Below are positions 16,105 through 23,500 of a stretch of 33,628 nucleotides of DNA, one piece after another. The stretch is taken from assembly GCA_036274645.1 (NCBI GenBank), contig DASUFH010000411.1, positions 1-33,628 of the forward strand. The letters are read 5' to 3'. Source of the DNA: DASUFH01 sp036274645. GTDB lineage: Bacteria > Acidobacteriota > Terriglobia > 20CM-2-55-15. The position numbers were made by a program, and so were the translations under genes. Position 1 is the stretch's first letter. The number at the start of each line of letters is the position of its first letter. Below the pieces are notes generated by a model, which made no database searches, had not been told where the DNA came from, and was given only the letters and a program-made list of their open reading frames with translations.

Positions 16105-16514
16105 CCTACCTTGTCGACGCCAATGTGCTCAGTGAGCCCACAAAGCCGGCGCCAGACACCGGGGCCGTGAAATGGCTCCGCGCGAACGAACCTGAGATCG
16201 TGGTTGATCCGGTTATTCTGGGAGAACTTCGATTCGGCATTCTTATGCTTCCCCGAGGAAAACGACGAGCCCGTCTTGAAGAATGGTTTGCCGAAGGCGT
16301 TCAGCGTCTGGAGTGCCTTCCCTGGGACGCTGAAACAGGCATGAAGTGGGCAGAGCTGCTGGCTGAGCTGCGCCGAAAAGGTCGCGCCATGCCGATCAAG
16401 GACAGCCTGATTGCCGCCACCGCCTTGACCTACAACCTGACCGTCGTTACCCGAAACCGCGCCGATTTCGCGAATGCCGGATTGAAAGTCGTCGATCCTT
16501 TCACTGCGGGCTGA
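16101..16514 (+). CDS. vapC: VapC-type PIN-domain toxin (ribonuclease)
   Basis: This 137-residue protein is full length for VapC. PIN-domain metal ligands are in place: Asp6 in YLVDANVLSE, Glu42 in ILGELRFG, Asp101 in IKDSLIAATA, and the C-terminal TRNRADFANAGLKVVDPF block with Asp122. VapC toxins cut tRNA or rRNA in a Mg-dependent manner when the antitoxin is degraded. ATG 16101 overlaps the antitoxin stop by four bases, which fixes the start. The module lies between a broken nucleotidyltransferase pair and coaD, and may have inserted as a unit. Confidence 0.93.
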   Translation: MTYLVDANVLSEPTKPAPDTGAVKWLRANEPEIVVDPVILGELRFGILMLPRGKRRARLEEWFAEGVQRLECLPWDAETGMKWAELLAELRRKGRAMPIKDSLIAATALTYNLTVVTRNRADFANAGLKVVDPFTAG

Positions 16515-16654
16515 TTCGGAGCAGCGCCTGCTGCGCCGGCGGCGAGATGAGCCTTCCGATTCTGTAGGAGCCTGGCGGCCTCCCCGTCGGATGCCCCTGA
16601 AATGCCTTCCAGCAAAAGCGCTCGATAAGGAAGGCGGGGCCGGGTATCCTTCGC

Positions 16655-16675
16655 TATGGCGTTTCAGACGCCATA
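16655..16675. promoter_or_regulatory. Perfect hairpin/palindrome upstream of coaD
   Basis: TATGGCGT (16655-16662) and ACGCCATA (16668-16675) form perfect 8-nt arms around TTCAG, 20 bases before the coaD start. It could be a repressor site or a leader hairpin; GGAGAGG follows it at 16677-16683. Confidence 0.45.
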
Positions 16676-16695
16676 CGGAGAGGTTTGGGACCAGA

Positions 16696-17181
16696 GTGAA
16701 GATTGCCGTCTATCCCGGCTCGTTCGACCCGCTGACCTGCGGGCACATGGACCTCATTGAACGCAGTGTCCGGTTGTTTGACCGGGTGATCGTGGCCATC
16801 CTGACGAATCCCGACAAGACGCCTCTTTTCACCGTCGACGAACGGCGCGAGATCCTGCGCGAAAACGCCGGCGCGCGGTTCCCCAATCTCGAGATCGATG
16901 TATTCAGCGGGCTGCTGGTCGATTACGCCGCGCTGAAGCGGGCCAATGTGATCGTCCGGGGCATCCGGGCCGTGTCCGACTACGAATACGAATTCCAGAT
17001 GGCCCTGATGAACCGCCGGCTGGAGCCGCGCATCGAAACCGTGTTCATGATGCCGGCGGAAAACTATTCCTATTTGAGCTCGCGTCTGGTGAAGGAAATC
17101 GCCAAACTCGGGGGCTCGGTAACGGGCCTGGTGCCCGAATCGGTTGAACGACGTTTGAAGGAGAGATTCAAGACAGCATGA
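16696..17181 (+). CDS. coaD: Phosphopantetheine adenylyltransferase
   Basis: This 161-residue enzyme catalyses the fourth step of coenzyme A synthesis: 4'-phosphopantetheine plus ATP gives dephospho-CoA and pyrophosphate. YPGSFDPLTCGHMDLIERS contains the nucleotidyltransferase (T/H)xGH motif (TCGH). IVRGIRAVSDYEYEFQMALM with NRRL, and YSYLSSRLVKEIAKLGG, are the conserved central and C-terminal family blocks. GTG 16696 gives the normal family N-terminus (MKIAVYPGSFDP). The stop overlaps the start of the aminotransferase gene (ATGA), indicating a translationally coupled operon. The enzyme is cytoplasmic and normally essential and hexameric. Confidence 0.97.
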   Translation: MKIAVYPGSFDPLTCGHMDLIERSVRLFDRVIVAILTNPDKTPLFTVDERREILRENAGARFPNLEIDVFSGLLVDYAALKRANVIVRGIRAVSDYEYEFQMALMNRRLEPRIETVFMMPAENYSYLSSRLVKEIAKLGGSVTGLVPESVERRLKERFKTA

Positions 17182-18356
17182 TGAAACTGGCCAGCCGCAT
17201 TTCCCGCATTTCCGTGTCGCAGACCATGGCGGTCTCCGAAAAGTCGATCGCGCTGCGCGAACAAGGTGTCGACGTCATCGATTTCGGCGCCGGCGAACCC
17301 GACTTCCCGACGCCGGAAAACATCAAGCAGGCCGCCATCCGCGCCATTCAGGCCGACTTCACCAAATACACGGCCATCGGCGGCATCAAGGACCTGCGCA
17401 AGGCGATCGTCGAGAAGCACGCGCGTGACCTCGGCTCCAGATTCGAGCTCGCGGAATGCATCGTGAACGTGGGCGGCAAGCACTCCATCTTCAACATCGT
17501 TTCGGCCACGGTGGATGAAGGCGAAGACGTCGTCATCCCGACGCCGTACTGGGTTTCGTTCGCGGATATCGCGCGGTATGCGGGCGCCAACATCGTTTTT
17601 GCGCATACCCGCGAAGACGAGGGATTCCGGCTGACAGCCGATCTCGTCCAGCGGTCCATCACGCCGAAGACGCGTCTGATCATCGCCAACTCGCCGTGCA
17701 ACCCCAGCGGCGCCGTCATCGACGACGGCGAGTTCCTGAAGATCGCCACGATCTGCCGCGAACGCGGTATCTACCTGCTGACGGACGAGTGCTACGCGTT
17801 TTTCCTCTACGATGGACGCAAGCCCTTCTCGATTGCATCGCATCCGGAATTCAAACAGACGGTCATCGTGTCGGGTTCACTCTCGAAGACGTACGCCATG
17901 ACCGGATGGAGAATCGGCTTCACGCTGGCGGACAAGGAAATCATCTCCGCCATTCAGAAGCTGCAGAGCCACTCGACATCGAACCCGACATCGATTGCGC
18001 AGAAGGCCGCGCTCGAAGCCATCAGCGGTCCGCAGGAATCGGTCAGCCAGATGCTCGCGGAATACGCCAGACGCCGGAAATTCGTCGTGGAGCGACTGCG
18101 GGCCATTCCCGGCGTGCAGTGCGCGGAGCCCGGCGGCGCGTTTTACGCGTATCCGAACATCTCGACGTCGTTCAAGCGAGGGATCAAGGACAGCATGGAC
18201 TTTTCCGTCAAGCTGCTCGAAAAGGCCCACGTCGCGGTGGTGCCTGGCGAGGCGTTCGGCACCACGGACCACATCCGGATTTCCTACGCGACATCGATGG
18301 AGCTTCTCGACAAAGGCATCGCGCGCATCGCGGACTTCATGCGCGGACTGGCATAG
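17178..18356 (+). CDS. Class I/II aminotransferase (aspartate aminotransferase family)
   Basis: This 392-residue PLP enzyme moves amino groups between amino acids and 2-oxo acids, most likely aspartate and 2-oxoglutarate. The PLP-binding Lys237 is in VSGSLSKTYAMTGWRIGF. Asn175 (NSPCNPSG) and Asp203 (LLTDECY) contact the cofactor, and Arg in HIRISYA near residue 370 binds substrate carboxylate. The N-terminal IDFGAGEPDFPTPENIK is typical of the thermophilic-type (Igamma/Ib) aspartate aminotransferases. Substrate range among Asp, prephenate and others cannot be fixed from sequence. The start overlaps coaD (ATGA), and the next gene follows after ten bases, so coaD, this gene and the sugar dehydrogenase form one transcript. 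Confidence 0.93.
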   Translation: MMKLASRISRISVSQTMAVSEKSIALREQGVDVIDFGAGEPDFPTPENIKQAAIRAIQADFTKYTAIGGIKDLRKAIVEKHARDLGSRFELAECIVNVGGKHSIFNIVSATVDEGEDVVIPTPYWVSFADIARYAGANIVFAHTREDEGFRLTADLVQRSITPKTRLIIANSPCNPSGAVIDDGEFLKIATICRERGIYLLTDECYAFFLYDGRKPFSIASHPEFKQTVIVSGSLSKTYAMTGWRIGFTLADKEIISAIQKLQSHSTSNPTSIAQKAALEAISGPQESVSQMLAEYARRRKFVVERLRAIPGVQCAEPGGAFYAYPNISTSFKRGIKDSMDFSVKLLEKAHVAVVPGEAFGTTDHIRISYATSMELLDKGIARIADFMRGLA

Positions 18357-18366
18357 GGCTGCCGCC

Positions 18367-19647
18367 ATGAAACGAACTCGCCTTGTGACGCTTTTCCGGG
18401 TTGTTTTTGTCGGCCTGGCGCTCAGCGGCGGAATGACCTCTCTCGCCCAGGTTCAGGGCGTCCGTCCGGCGCCCCGGCCACCCGCTCAGGGATCGACCGC
18501 GGGCGAGAGCGCAGCGCCCGATGGATACGCGCCTACCCCGCAATGGCCGGGACAAACCCGCGCGCCGCAGGCCGAGAAGGCGTCGTCTTATTCAGTCGAA
18601 ACCGTGGCCGAGGGGTTGGCGGGCGGGTTCACGTTCAACTTCCTGCCGGACGGCCGGATGATCGTGGCCGAACGCGCCGGCCATCTTCGACTGGTCGCGC
18701 GGGACGGCAAGATCTCGGAGGTCGGCGGACTGCCGGCCAACCTGTGGGCGCGCGGCCAGGGCCTCTACGAAGCGCGGCCCGACCGGTCGTTCGCGACCAA
18801 CCGCACTCTCTACCTGACCTACGCTGCGCTTCCCGACGGCGCAGACACCGCGGCGCTGCCGCGCAGTCCCGGGGTCGTGCTGGTCACGCGCGCAAAATTG
18901 TCCTCTGACGACAAACAGCTCGAAGACCTGAAAGTTCTGCTCAACGCGGAAGGAACACTCGGGCGTGTCATTCAGGCGCCCGATGGCACGCTGCTCGTGA
19001 CCTCGACAATTCCTGCGGGACTGGGCATCAACTCCGTCGACTGGCCGCAGCCCCAGCAACTCGACAGCAACATGGGAAAGATCCTGCGGATCAACCCCGA
19101 CGGAACCATCCCGAAAGACAATCCGTTTGCCGGACGGGCCGGCGCGCATCCGGAGATATACGCGCTCGGTTTCCGCGACGTGCAGGGAGTCGCAATTAAC
19201 CCCACGAGCGGAAAGCTCTGGACCAGCGAGCACGGGCCGCGCGGCGGCGACGAGGTCAACGCCGTGACAATGGGGAAGAACTACGGATTTCCGGTGATCG
19301 GCTACGGACGCGAATACAGTGGGAAACCCATCAACGGCGACAAGACCGCACAGGAAGGAATGGAGCAGCCGGTGTACTTCTGGACACCCGATATTGCGCC
19401 GTCCGGCATCGCGTTCTACAACGGCAGTCTCTTTCCGGAGTGGAAAGGGAATCTGTTTGTCGCCGAACTGGTCGGACGCTGCCTGGAGCGACTGGTATTG
19501 AACGGAGAGCGCGTCGTGGCGGAGGAACGGCTGTTGACGGATCTGAATGCACGGATCCGCGCCGTGAATGAAGGACCGGATGGGGCGCTGTACGTGATGA
19601 CCGATGGAAACGGCGGAAAGATCCTCCGGCTGACGCCGAAACGTTAG
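18367..19647 (+). CDS. PQQ-dependent sugar dehydrogenase (soluble aldose dehydrogenase family)
   Basis: This 426-residue exported protein has a signal peptide (LFRVVFVGLALSGGMTSLAQ). A Pro-rich segment follows to about residue 70, then a six-bladed beta-propeller. Propeller blocks are typical of the soluble glucose/aldose dehydrogenase (GDH-B, YliI) family: GFTFNFLPDGRMIVAERAGH, DSNMGKILRINPDGTIPKDN, HPEIYALGFRDVQGVAINP, LWTSEHGPRGGDEVNAV with KNYGFPVIGYG, and WTPDIAPSGIAFYNGSLFPE. These enzymes oxidise aldoses to lactones using PQQ and pass electrons to a periplasmic acceptor, often a cytochrome. One caveat: a His usually found in the active site of well-studied members could not be assigned. 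It is ten bases downstream of the aminotransferase and ends the operon at the repeat-rich interval. Confidence 0.88.
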   Translation: MKRTRLVTLFRVVFVGLALSGGMTSLAQVQGVRPAPRPPAQGSTAGESAAPDGYAPTPQWPGQTRAPQAEKASSYSVETVAEGLAGGFTFNFLPDGRMIVAERAGHLRLVARDGKISEVGGLPANLWARGQGLYEARPDRSFATNRTLYLTYAALPDGADTAALPRSPGVVLVTRAKLSSDDKQLEDLKVLLNAEGTLGRVIQAPDGTLLVTSTIPAGLGINSVDWPQPQQLDSNMGKILRINPDGTIPKDNPFAGRAGAHPEIYALGFRDVQGVAINPTSGKLWTSEHGPRGGDEVNAVTMGKNYGFPVIGYGREYSGKPINGDKTAQEGMEQPVYFWTPDIAPSGIAFYNGSLFPEWKGNLFVAELVGRCLERLVLNGERVVAEERLLTDLNARIRAVNEGPDGALYVMTDGNGGKILRLTPKR

Positions 19648-19667
19648 GGAAGCGCGGTCTGCCCTTC

Positions 19668-19787
19668 CCCCGGTTGTTGATTTTCCATTGCCTTGTTTTC
19701 CATTTTGACTTTTTCCCTCGTTGTTCGCTGGCCCAAGGGCTACAAGTCAAAATGGAAAACAACACAATGGAAAATGGATAACCGGGG
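19668..19787. repeat. Imperfect 42-nt inverted repeat with 36-nt loop
   Basis: The left arm (19668-19709, CCCCGGTTGTTGATTTTCCA onward) and the right arm (19746-19787) match in 37 of 42 positions. Each arm contains TTTTCCATT twice. The arms are far more AT-rich than the surrounding DNA. The loop includes GTTGTTCGCTGGCC, close to GTTGTGCGCTGGCT in the 65-nt repeat near 31.4 kb. It could act as a strong transcription stop for the sugar dehydrogenase gene. Confidence 0.85.
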
Positions 19788-19820
19788 ACGGAGAAGCCTC
19801 TCACCTTTGCCCTTTCGACG

Positions 19821-19980
19821 CGGGAGACTGGAGTTTGGTCCCCGCCCGCTTGTCCCGCTTGTAGGGGCGGTCATAGACGTCATAGACCGCCCCTGCAAGC
19901 AGGCGGGAACCGAAAATGTTCCCGTTGCATAAAGCGGATCAAGGTGGGAGATGCAGAGATGTCCACACTCCAGTCTCCCG
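19821..19980. repeat. 160-nt element bounded by perfect 14-nt inverted repeats
   Basis: CGGGAGACTGGAGT (19821-19834) and its exact complement ACTCCAGTCTCCCG (19967-19980) bound the element. Inside, GGTCCCCGCCCGCTTG (from 19838) and CAAGCAGGCGGGAACC (from 19897) form a second, imperfect inner pair. The centre is the palindromic GGGGCGGTC repeat. Nested palindromes bounded by terminal inverted repeats suggest a non-autonomous mobile element. I see no clear target-site duplication. Confidence 0.7.
19859..19898. repeat. Dispersed palindromic repeat, copy A
   Basis: TTGTAGGGGCGGTC (19859-19872) pairs with GACCGCCCCTGCAA (19885-19898) with one mismatch. The centre contains GTCATAGAC twice in tandem. 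The same core recurs at 24987-25075 and 31372-31626. Confidence 0.85.
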
Positions 19981-19982
19981 AG

Positions 19983-21524
19983 CTACGCGCGGGAAAGAGC
20001 GCGGTCGATACGGGCGCTGCATTGCGATTTGCCCAGGATCGCAAGACTCTCAAATAATCCAAAACCGACCGCCTTCCCGGTCACCGCCACCCGCAACGCG
20101 TGGATGATCTGATTGTGGCCGATGCCCTCGGCCTGAACGAATTCCTGCAACCGCTGCTCAACAGCCGGCGCGGTATACGGGTCGAGAGCATTCAGGGCCG
20201 CCTGGAATTTCTGGAGCAGCGCTTTCGCTTCCGGAGGCGTGCGCAGACGCTTATCGAAGGCGGCTTCGTCAAACGCCAGCGCATCGTCAGGAACAAAGAA
20301 TCCCGCGTAGTCCAGAATGTCGCCGGCCACCTTGATACGGTCGCCGGCGGCCTCGATGACCTGCCGCACGCGCGCGCGATCAGCCGTTAGTCCTGCGCGA
20401 TCCAGGAACGTCATCGCCATCTCCACCTTCCGGTCGAGCGGTTCGACGCGCATGTAGTGATCCTCGAACGCGGAAAGTTTCTTCGGATCGAAACTGGCCG
20501 GCGCCTTGCCGACGCGTTCGAGCGAGAAAGCGCGGATCATTTCTTCGCGGCTGAAGAACTCCGTCTTGTCGTCAAGGGACCAGCCGAGCAGCAGCAGGTA
20601 GTTGACGATGGCGTCCGGCAGATAGCCGACCTGCTGGTAAAAATCCACAATTACGGGATTGAACGTTTCCGCGGCCACTTCGAGCTTTGCCGCCTGAGCG
20701 ATCGCCTCGCCGTGCTGATACAGCTTGCGGAACTCCGGGTTCTTCAGATACTCGCCGATACGCCGCTTGCTCAGTTTGTTCTTCGACCCGGTTTCCGCAA
20801 CAAACGGAACGTGCGCATATTCGGGACGGCGGTAGCCGAGGCCCTCCAGCATGAAGATCTGGCGGGGCGTGTTGGAAAGATGCTCGGCGGCGCGAATGAC
20901 GTGCGAAATGCGCATGTCTTCGTCGTCGACGATGTTGGCCAGGTTGTAGAGCACGGTGCCGTCAGCGCGCTGGACAACGTGATCCTGCTCTTCAGTCCAC
21001 GCCACTTCGACGCGGCCGCGCACGTGATCGTCGAACACACATCTTCCTTCACGGGGCATCTTGAGGCGCACGACATACGTCCGGCCTTCGGCCTCAAAGC
21101 GTTTGCGATCGTCGGGCGTTTCGGCCATCCAGCGCCGGCTGTTGCGGTAGGGCCGTTTGGCCTGCTCCGCTTCCTGCCGTTCGGCGCGCAGCTCGTCTTC
21201 GGTCGCGTAGTCCCAGTAGGCCAGGCCCCGGTCCAGCAGCGCGGCAGCCGCGGCCTGATAGCGGTCGAGCCGCTCCGACTGATAGTACGGGCCGTGGGGA
21301 CCGCCGATCTCCGCGCCTTCATCCCAGTCGAGCCCAAGCCAGCGGAAGCCGCTCAGGATCGGAGCGAGCGCTTCGGCCACGTTGCGTTGACGGTCGGTAT
21401 CGTCGATGCGAAGAATGAACTGCCCGCCGTGATGGCGCGCAAAGAGCCAGTTGAACAGCGCCGTCCGGACGCTGCCGATGTGCAGGTATCCCGTAGGACT
21501 TGGAGCGAATCGCGTGCGTACCAT
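19983..21524 (-). CDS. gltX: Glutamyl-tRNA synthetase (class I)
   Basis: This 513-residue cytoplasmic enzyme charges tRNA-Glu (and tRNA-Gln in bacteria that use the amidotransferase route) with glutamate. The class I signature is present as RFAPSPTGYLHIGSVRTALF, with HIGS (residues 15-18) in place of HIGH, as is common in GltX. The second signature is KLSKR (residues 250-254). LRIDDTDRQRN and DGTVLYNLANIVDDEDMRIS are conserved active-site segments. The C-terminal anticodon-binding helical domain is complete, so length is normal. The stop codon lies two bases beyond a repeat element. No strong ribosome-binding site is visible upstream of ATG 21524. It stands alone as a monocistronic unit. Confidence 0.97.
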   Translation of the reverse strand: MVRTRFAPSPTGYLHIGSVRTALFNWLFARHHGGQFILRIDDTDRQRNVAEALAPILSGFRWLGLDWDEGAEIGGPHGPYYQSERLDRYQAAAAALLDRGLAYWDYATEDELRAERQEAEQAKRPYRNSRRWMAETPDDRKRFEAEGRTYVVRLKMPREGRCVFDDHVRGRVEVAWTEEQDHVVQRADGTVLYNLANIVDDEDMRISHVIRAAEHLSNTPRQIFMLEGLGYRRPEYAHVPFVAETGSKNKLSKRRIGEYLKNPEFRKLYQHGEAIAQAAKLEVAAETFNPVIVDFYQQVGYLPDAIVNYLLLLGWSLDDKTEFFSREEMIRAFSLERVGKAPASFDPKKLSAFEDHYMRVEPLDRKVEMAMTFLDRAGLTADRARVRQVIEAAGDRIKVAGDILDYAGFFVPDDALAFDEAAFDKRLRTPPEAKALLQKFQAALNALDPYTAPAVEQRLQEFVQAEGIGHNQIIHALRVAVTGKAVGFGLFESLAILGKSQCSARIDRALSRA

Positions 21525-21624
21525 AGCTGATCAAGGTAACACGCGGGGATGGCGGCATTGCACAACAGAAGCGCTGTTGGTTCCCGCCTCCGTTGTGTAT
21601 ATCTGAAAATGGGGCCCCAGTTCG

Positions 21625-23139
21625 TTACCTGGATGCAGCCTGGACCAATTCCGAAAACGGGCCGACTCCGCCGTGTCCACCGATCATCGTATTCACCGGC
21701 AGGTTCAGCTTCCGGATCGTCGCGAGCAACTGCTCGGCCGCGGGTCCCCCGCCGCCGGCGCCCGGAAAGAACAGGTCGCTCTGAAACAGGACCCTGGACC
21801 TGGGAACGTAGGCCATCACCATCGGCTCCACGTGGGGCGAACCGGTAAAGCCGTAAAGTTCCAGGCTCTGTCCGCCATCGCTGATCACTTTCTTTTCGCT
21901 GAAGACTTCCATTGCGCCGACCGGTTCGGACGCGGCGCGGCGAGCGGCCAGCGTATCAGGCGGCTTCGTGTGCGGCGCGTCAAGAATCGCTTTCATGGCC
22001 GCCTCCTGCCCTTTCTCAACCAGGATGGTCGCCCCGATCGCGGCCATGTAACGAACTCCGCCTGTATGGTCGTAGTGAGGATGGGTAACGGCAACGTATT
22101 TGATCGGTTTGCCCGGAAACTGTTCCTTGATCAGCCGCTCCAGAACCTTGCTCTGCAGTTCCGTGTAGGGCGCTTCCACAACCGCCATGAACTCGGGAAA
22201 CTCGACCACCATGCTGTTATGCGAAAACGCCAGCGCCTGGTAGACACCGTCGGCGGCCTTGTTGAGCGTCAGGGGAACGTAGTCTCCCGCGGCGGCGCGC
22301 TCCGCTTCCTTCGTAATGTCCGCAGGGATCACAAACGCTTCGGGCGCGGCCGCTTCATTCACGGCGATCGACGCGTACTGGATGCTGGAGTAGTCGTTAC
22401 CACCCTTCCGGATCGTCAGCCTGTGCGGAAGGGTCAACTCGCCTTCGGCCTTGTAGTCGTCGAACGCATACACGGCCTGGACATCACCCAGCATGGTCTC
22501 CGTATCAAGCGTTTCGAATCCCAGGGGGAGCTTCGTTTGAGGATCTACGTAGAGCGTCACGTCTTCGCCGGATTTGGTCGTAAACGGAATACTCTTCGCC
22601 ATCTTCCCGCCGAACTCCTTGTCGCCTGCCGGCTGTGAGTCCGACGCGGACTCCACCGCGCCGAGCGCTACCGTCACCAGGTTTCTCCGGAGCAGGAATT
22701 CCGGCGAGTTGTAGACCCCCCAACTGAAGACGCCTTCAGGAGAAACTGCGATGGTGTCGCGACCGCTGGTCATTTCGATTCCTACCGGACGGTCGCCCAA
22801 CCGTGTGATCACCTCATGGCGATGTTGCATGAACGGATTCAGATTGATGTCGTAGTCCATGGCGGCGCGCCCGTTCGCCAGATCCACCGTCTCGGTAACG
22901 TTCGTCAATTCGCCGACACGCTCGGGATCACCTGCCTTGACGGCTTGCCCCAGCGCCGCGCGTGTGCCGGCGCCTTTCATGATGAGTGTCTGAACGCCGG
23001 CCAGCTTTTCCGCGCCGCCCATGGCCGTCACGGCGTCCCTGGCCGTCTGGCGCGCGGAAGGGGTATTCGAGCAGGCGGAGAAGGTCAATGCGCAAAGAGT
23101 GGCGATACCAATCCGGACTTTCAGTGTTGTCGAAGCCAT
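21625..23139 (-). CDS. MBL-fold lipoprotein hydrolase
   Basis: This 504-residue protein begins at ATG 23139, which has AGGAGA six bases upstream; the longer in-frame ATG lacks a site. A lipobox (LTFSAC) predicts lipidation at Cys23, so the protein sits on a membrane facing the periplasm. Residues ~25-280 form an N-terminal beta-rich domain resembling an outer-membrane lipoprotein-sorting (LolA-like) fold (VTLYVDPQTKLPLGFETLDT). The C-terminal half is a metallo-beta-lactamase domain with HPHYDH (353-358), Asp455 (FQSDLF) and His489 (IGGHGG). The expected His of the third motif is probably His436 in GSPHVEPM. The substrate is unknown. The combination of a lipoprotein-like domain and an MBL domain recurs in acidobacteria and other environmental bacteria. 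Confidence 0.88.
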   Translation of the reverse strand: MASTTLKVRIGIATLCALTFSACSNTPSARQTARDAVTAMGGAEKLAGVQTLIMKGAGTRAALGQAVKAGDPERVGELTNVTETVDLANGRAAMDYDINLNPFMQHRHEVITRLGDRPVGIEMTSGRDTIAVSPEGVFSWGVYNSPEFLLRRNLVTVALGAVESASDSQPAGDKEFGGKMAKSIPFTTKSGEDVTLYVDPQTKLPLGFETLDTETMLGDVQAVYAFDDYKAEGELTLPHRLTIRKGGNDYSSIQYASIAVNEAAAPEAFVIPADITKEAERAAAGDYVPLTLNKAADGVYQALAFSHNSMVVEFPEFMAVVEAPYTELQSKVLERLIKEQFPGKPIKYVAVTHPHYDHTGGVRYMAAIGATILVEKGQEAAMKAILDAPHTKPPDTLAARRAASEPVGAMEVFSEKKVISDGGQSLELYGFTGSPHVEPMVMAYVPRSRVLFQSDLFFPGAGGGGPAAEQLLATIRKLNLPVNTMIGGHGGVGPFSELVQAASR

Positions 23140-23230
23140 CGGTTGTCTCCTGTGTGAATGGCGCATTTGTATACCTGCGCAACTCTCACAGCGCAACAAA
23201 TTTGAATGACACTTTTGAAGTCCGCCGGCC

Positions 23231-23500
23231 TCACCCGCCCGAGAGGGCGCCCACGATGTAGATCTCCGCGCCCGCGCTCAACGGCGTGTCGAGGTCCCGC
23301 ACATTCTCTTCTCCGACAAAAACATTCATGTGCGGCCGGATCTTCTCCTGCTCATCGACGATGCGGAACGCCACGCCCGGATAAAGGCGGTCGAGGGCCA
23401 GCAACGCTTCGCCAAGCGTGGTGGCCTCGACATCCACGATGCGGAGTCCTCCCGTATACGAATAGAGCAAGGGCGCGACACGAATGTGTACGGGGCTCAT
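23231..23500 (-). CDS. MoaD/ThiS-family small sulfur-carrier-like protein
   Basis: This 89-residue protein has a ubiquitin-like beta-grasp pattern (VHIRVAPLLYSYTGG ... TLGEALLALDRLYPGVAFRI ... GAEIYIVGALSGG). It ends in Gly-Gly, the tail that MoaD and ThiS use for adenylation and thiocarboxylation. MoaD serves molybdopterin and ThiS serves thiamine; related carriers serve cysteine or other pathways. No MoaE, MoeB, ThiF or ThiG gene is nearby, so its pathway is unknown. Its ATG overlaps the stop of the upstream BNR/propeller gene (ATGA), so the two are co-translated. It ends 91 nt from the MBL lipoprotein start. Confidence 0.88.
   Translation of the reverse strand: MSPVHIRVAPLLYSYTGGLRIVDVEATTLGEALLALDRLYPGVAFRIVDEQEKIRPHMNVFVGEENVRDLDTPLSAGAEIYIVGALSGG

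Larger units (their letters stand above)
19648..19982. other. Repeat-rich interval between convergent genes
   Basis: No gene is present. The interval holds two adjacent inverted-repeat structures, 19668-19787 and 19821-19980 (described separately). It ends two bases before the gltX stop codon. Together they may terminate both convergent transcripts. Confidence 0.7.

Noticed and set aside
20457..21530. A 357-codon plus-strand frame opposite gltX
   Set aside because: It is the shadow of a full-length class I glutamyl-tRNA synthetase with both signature motifs.
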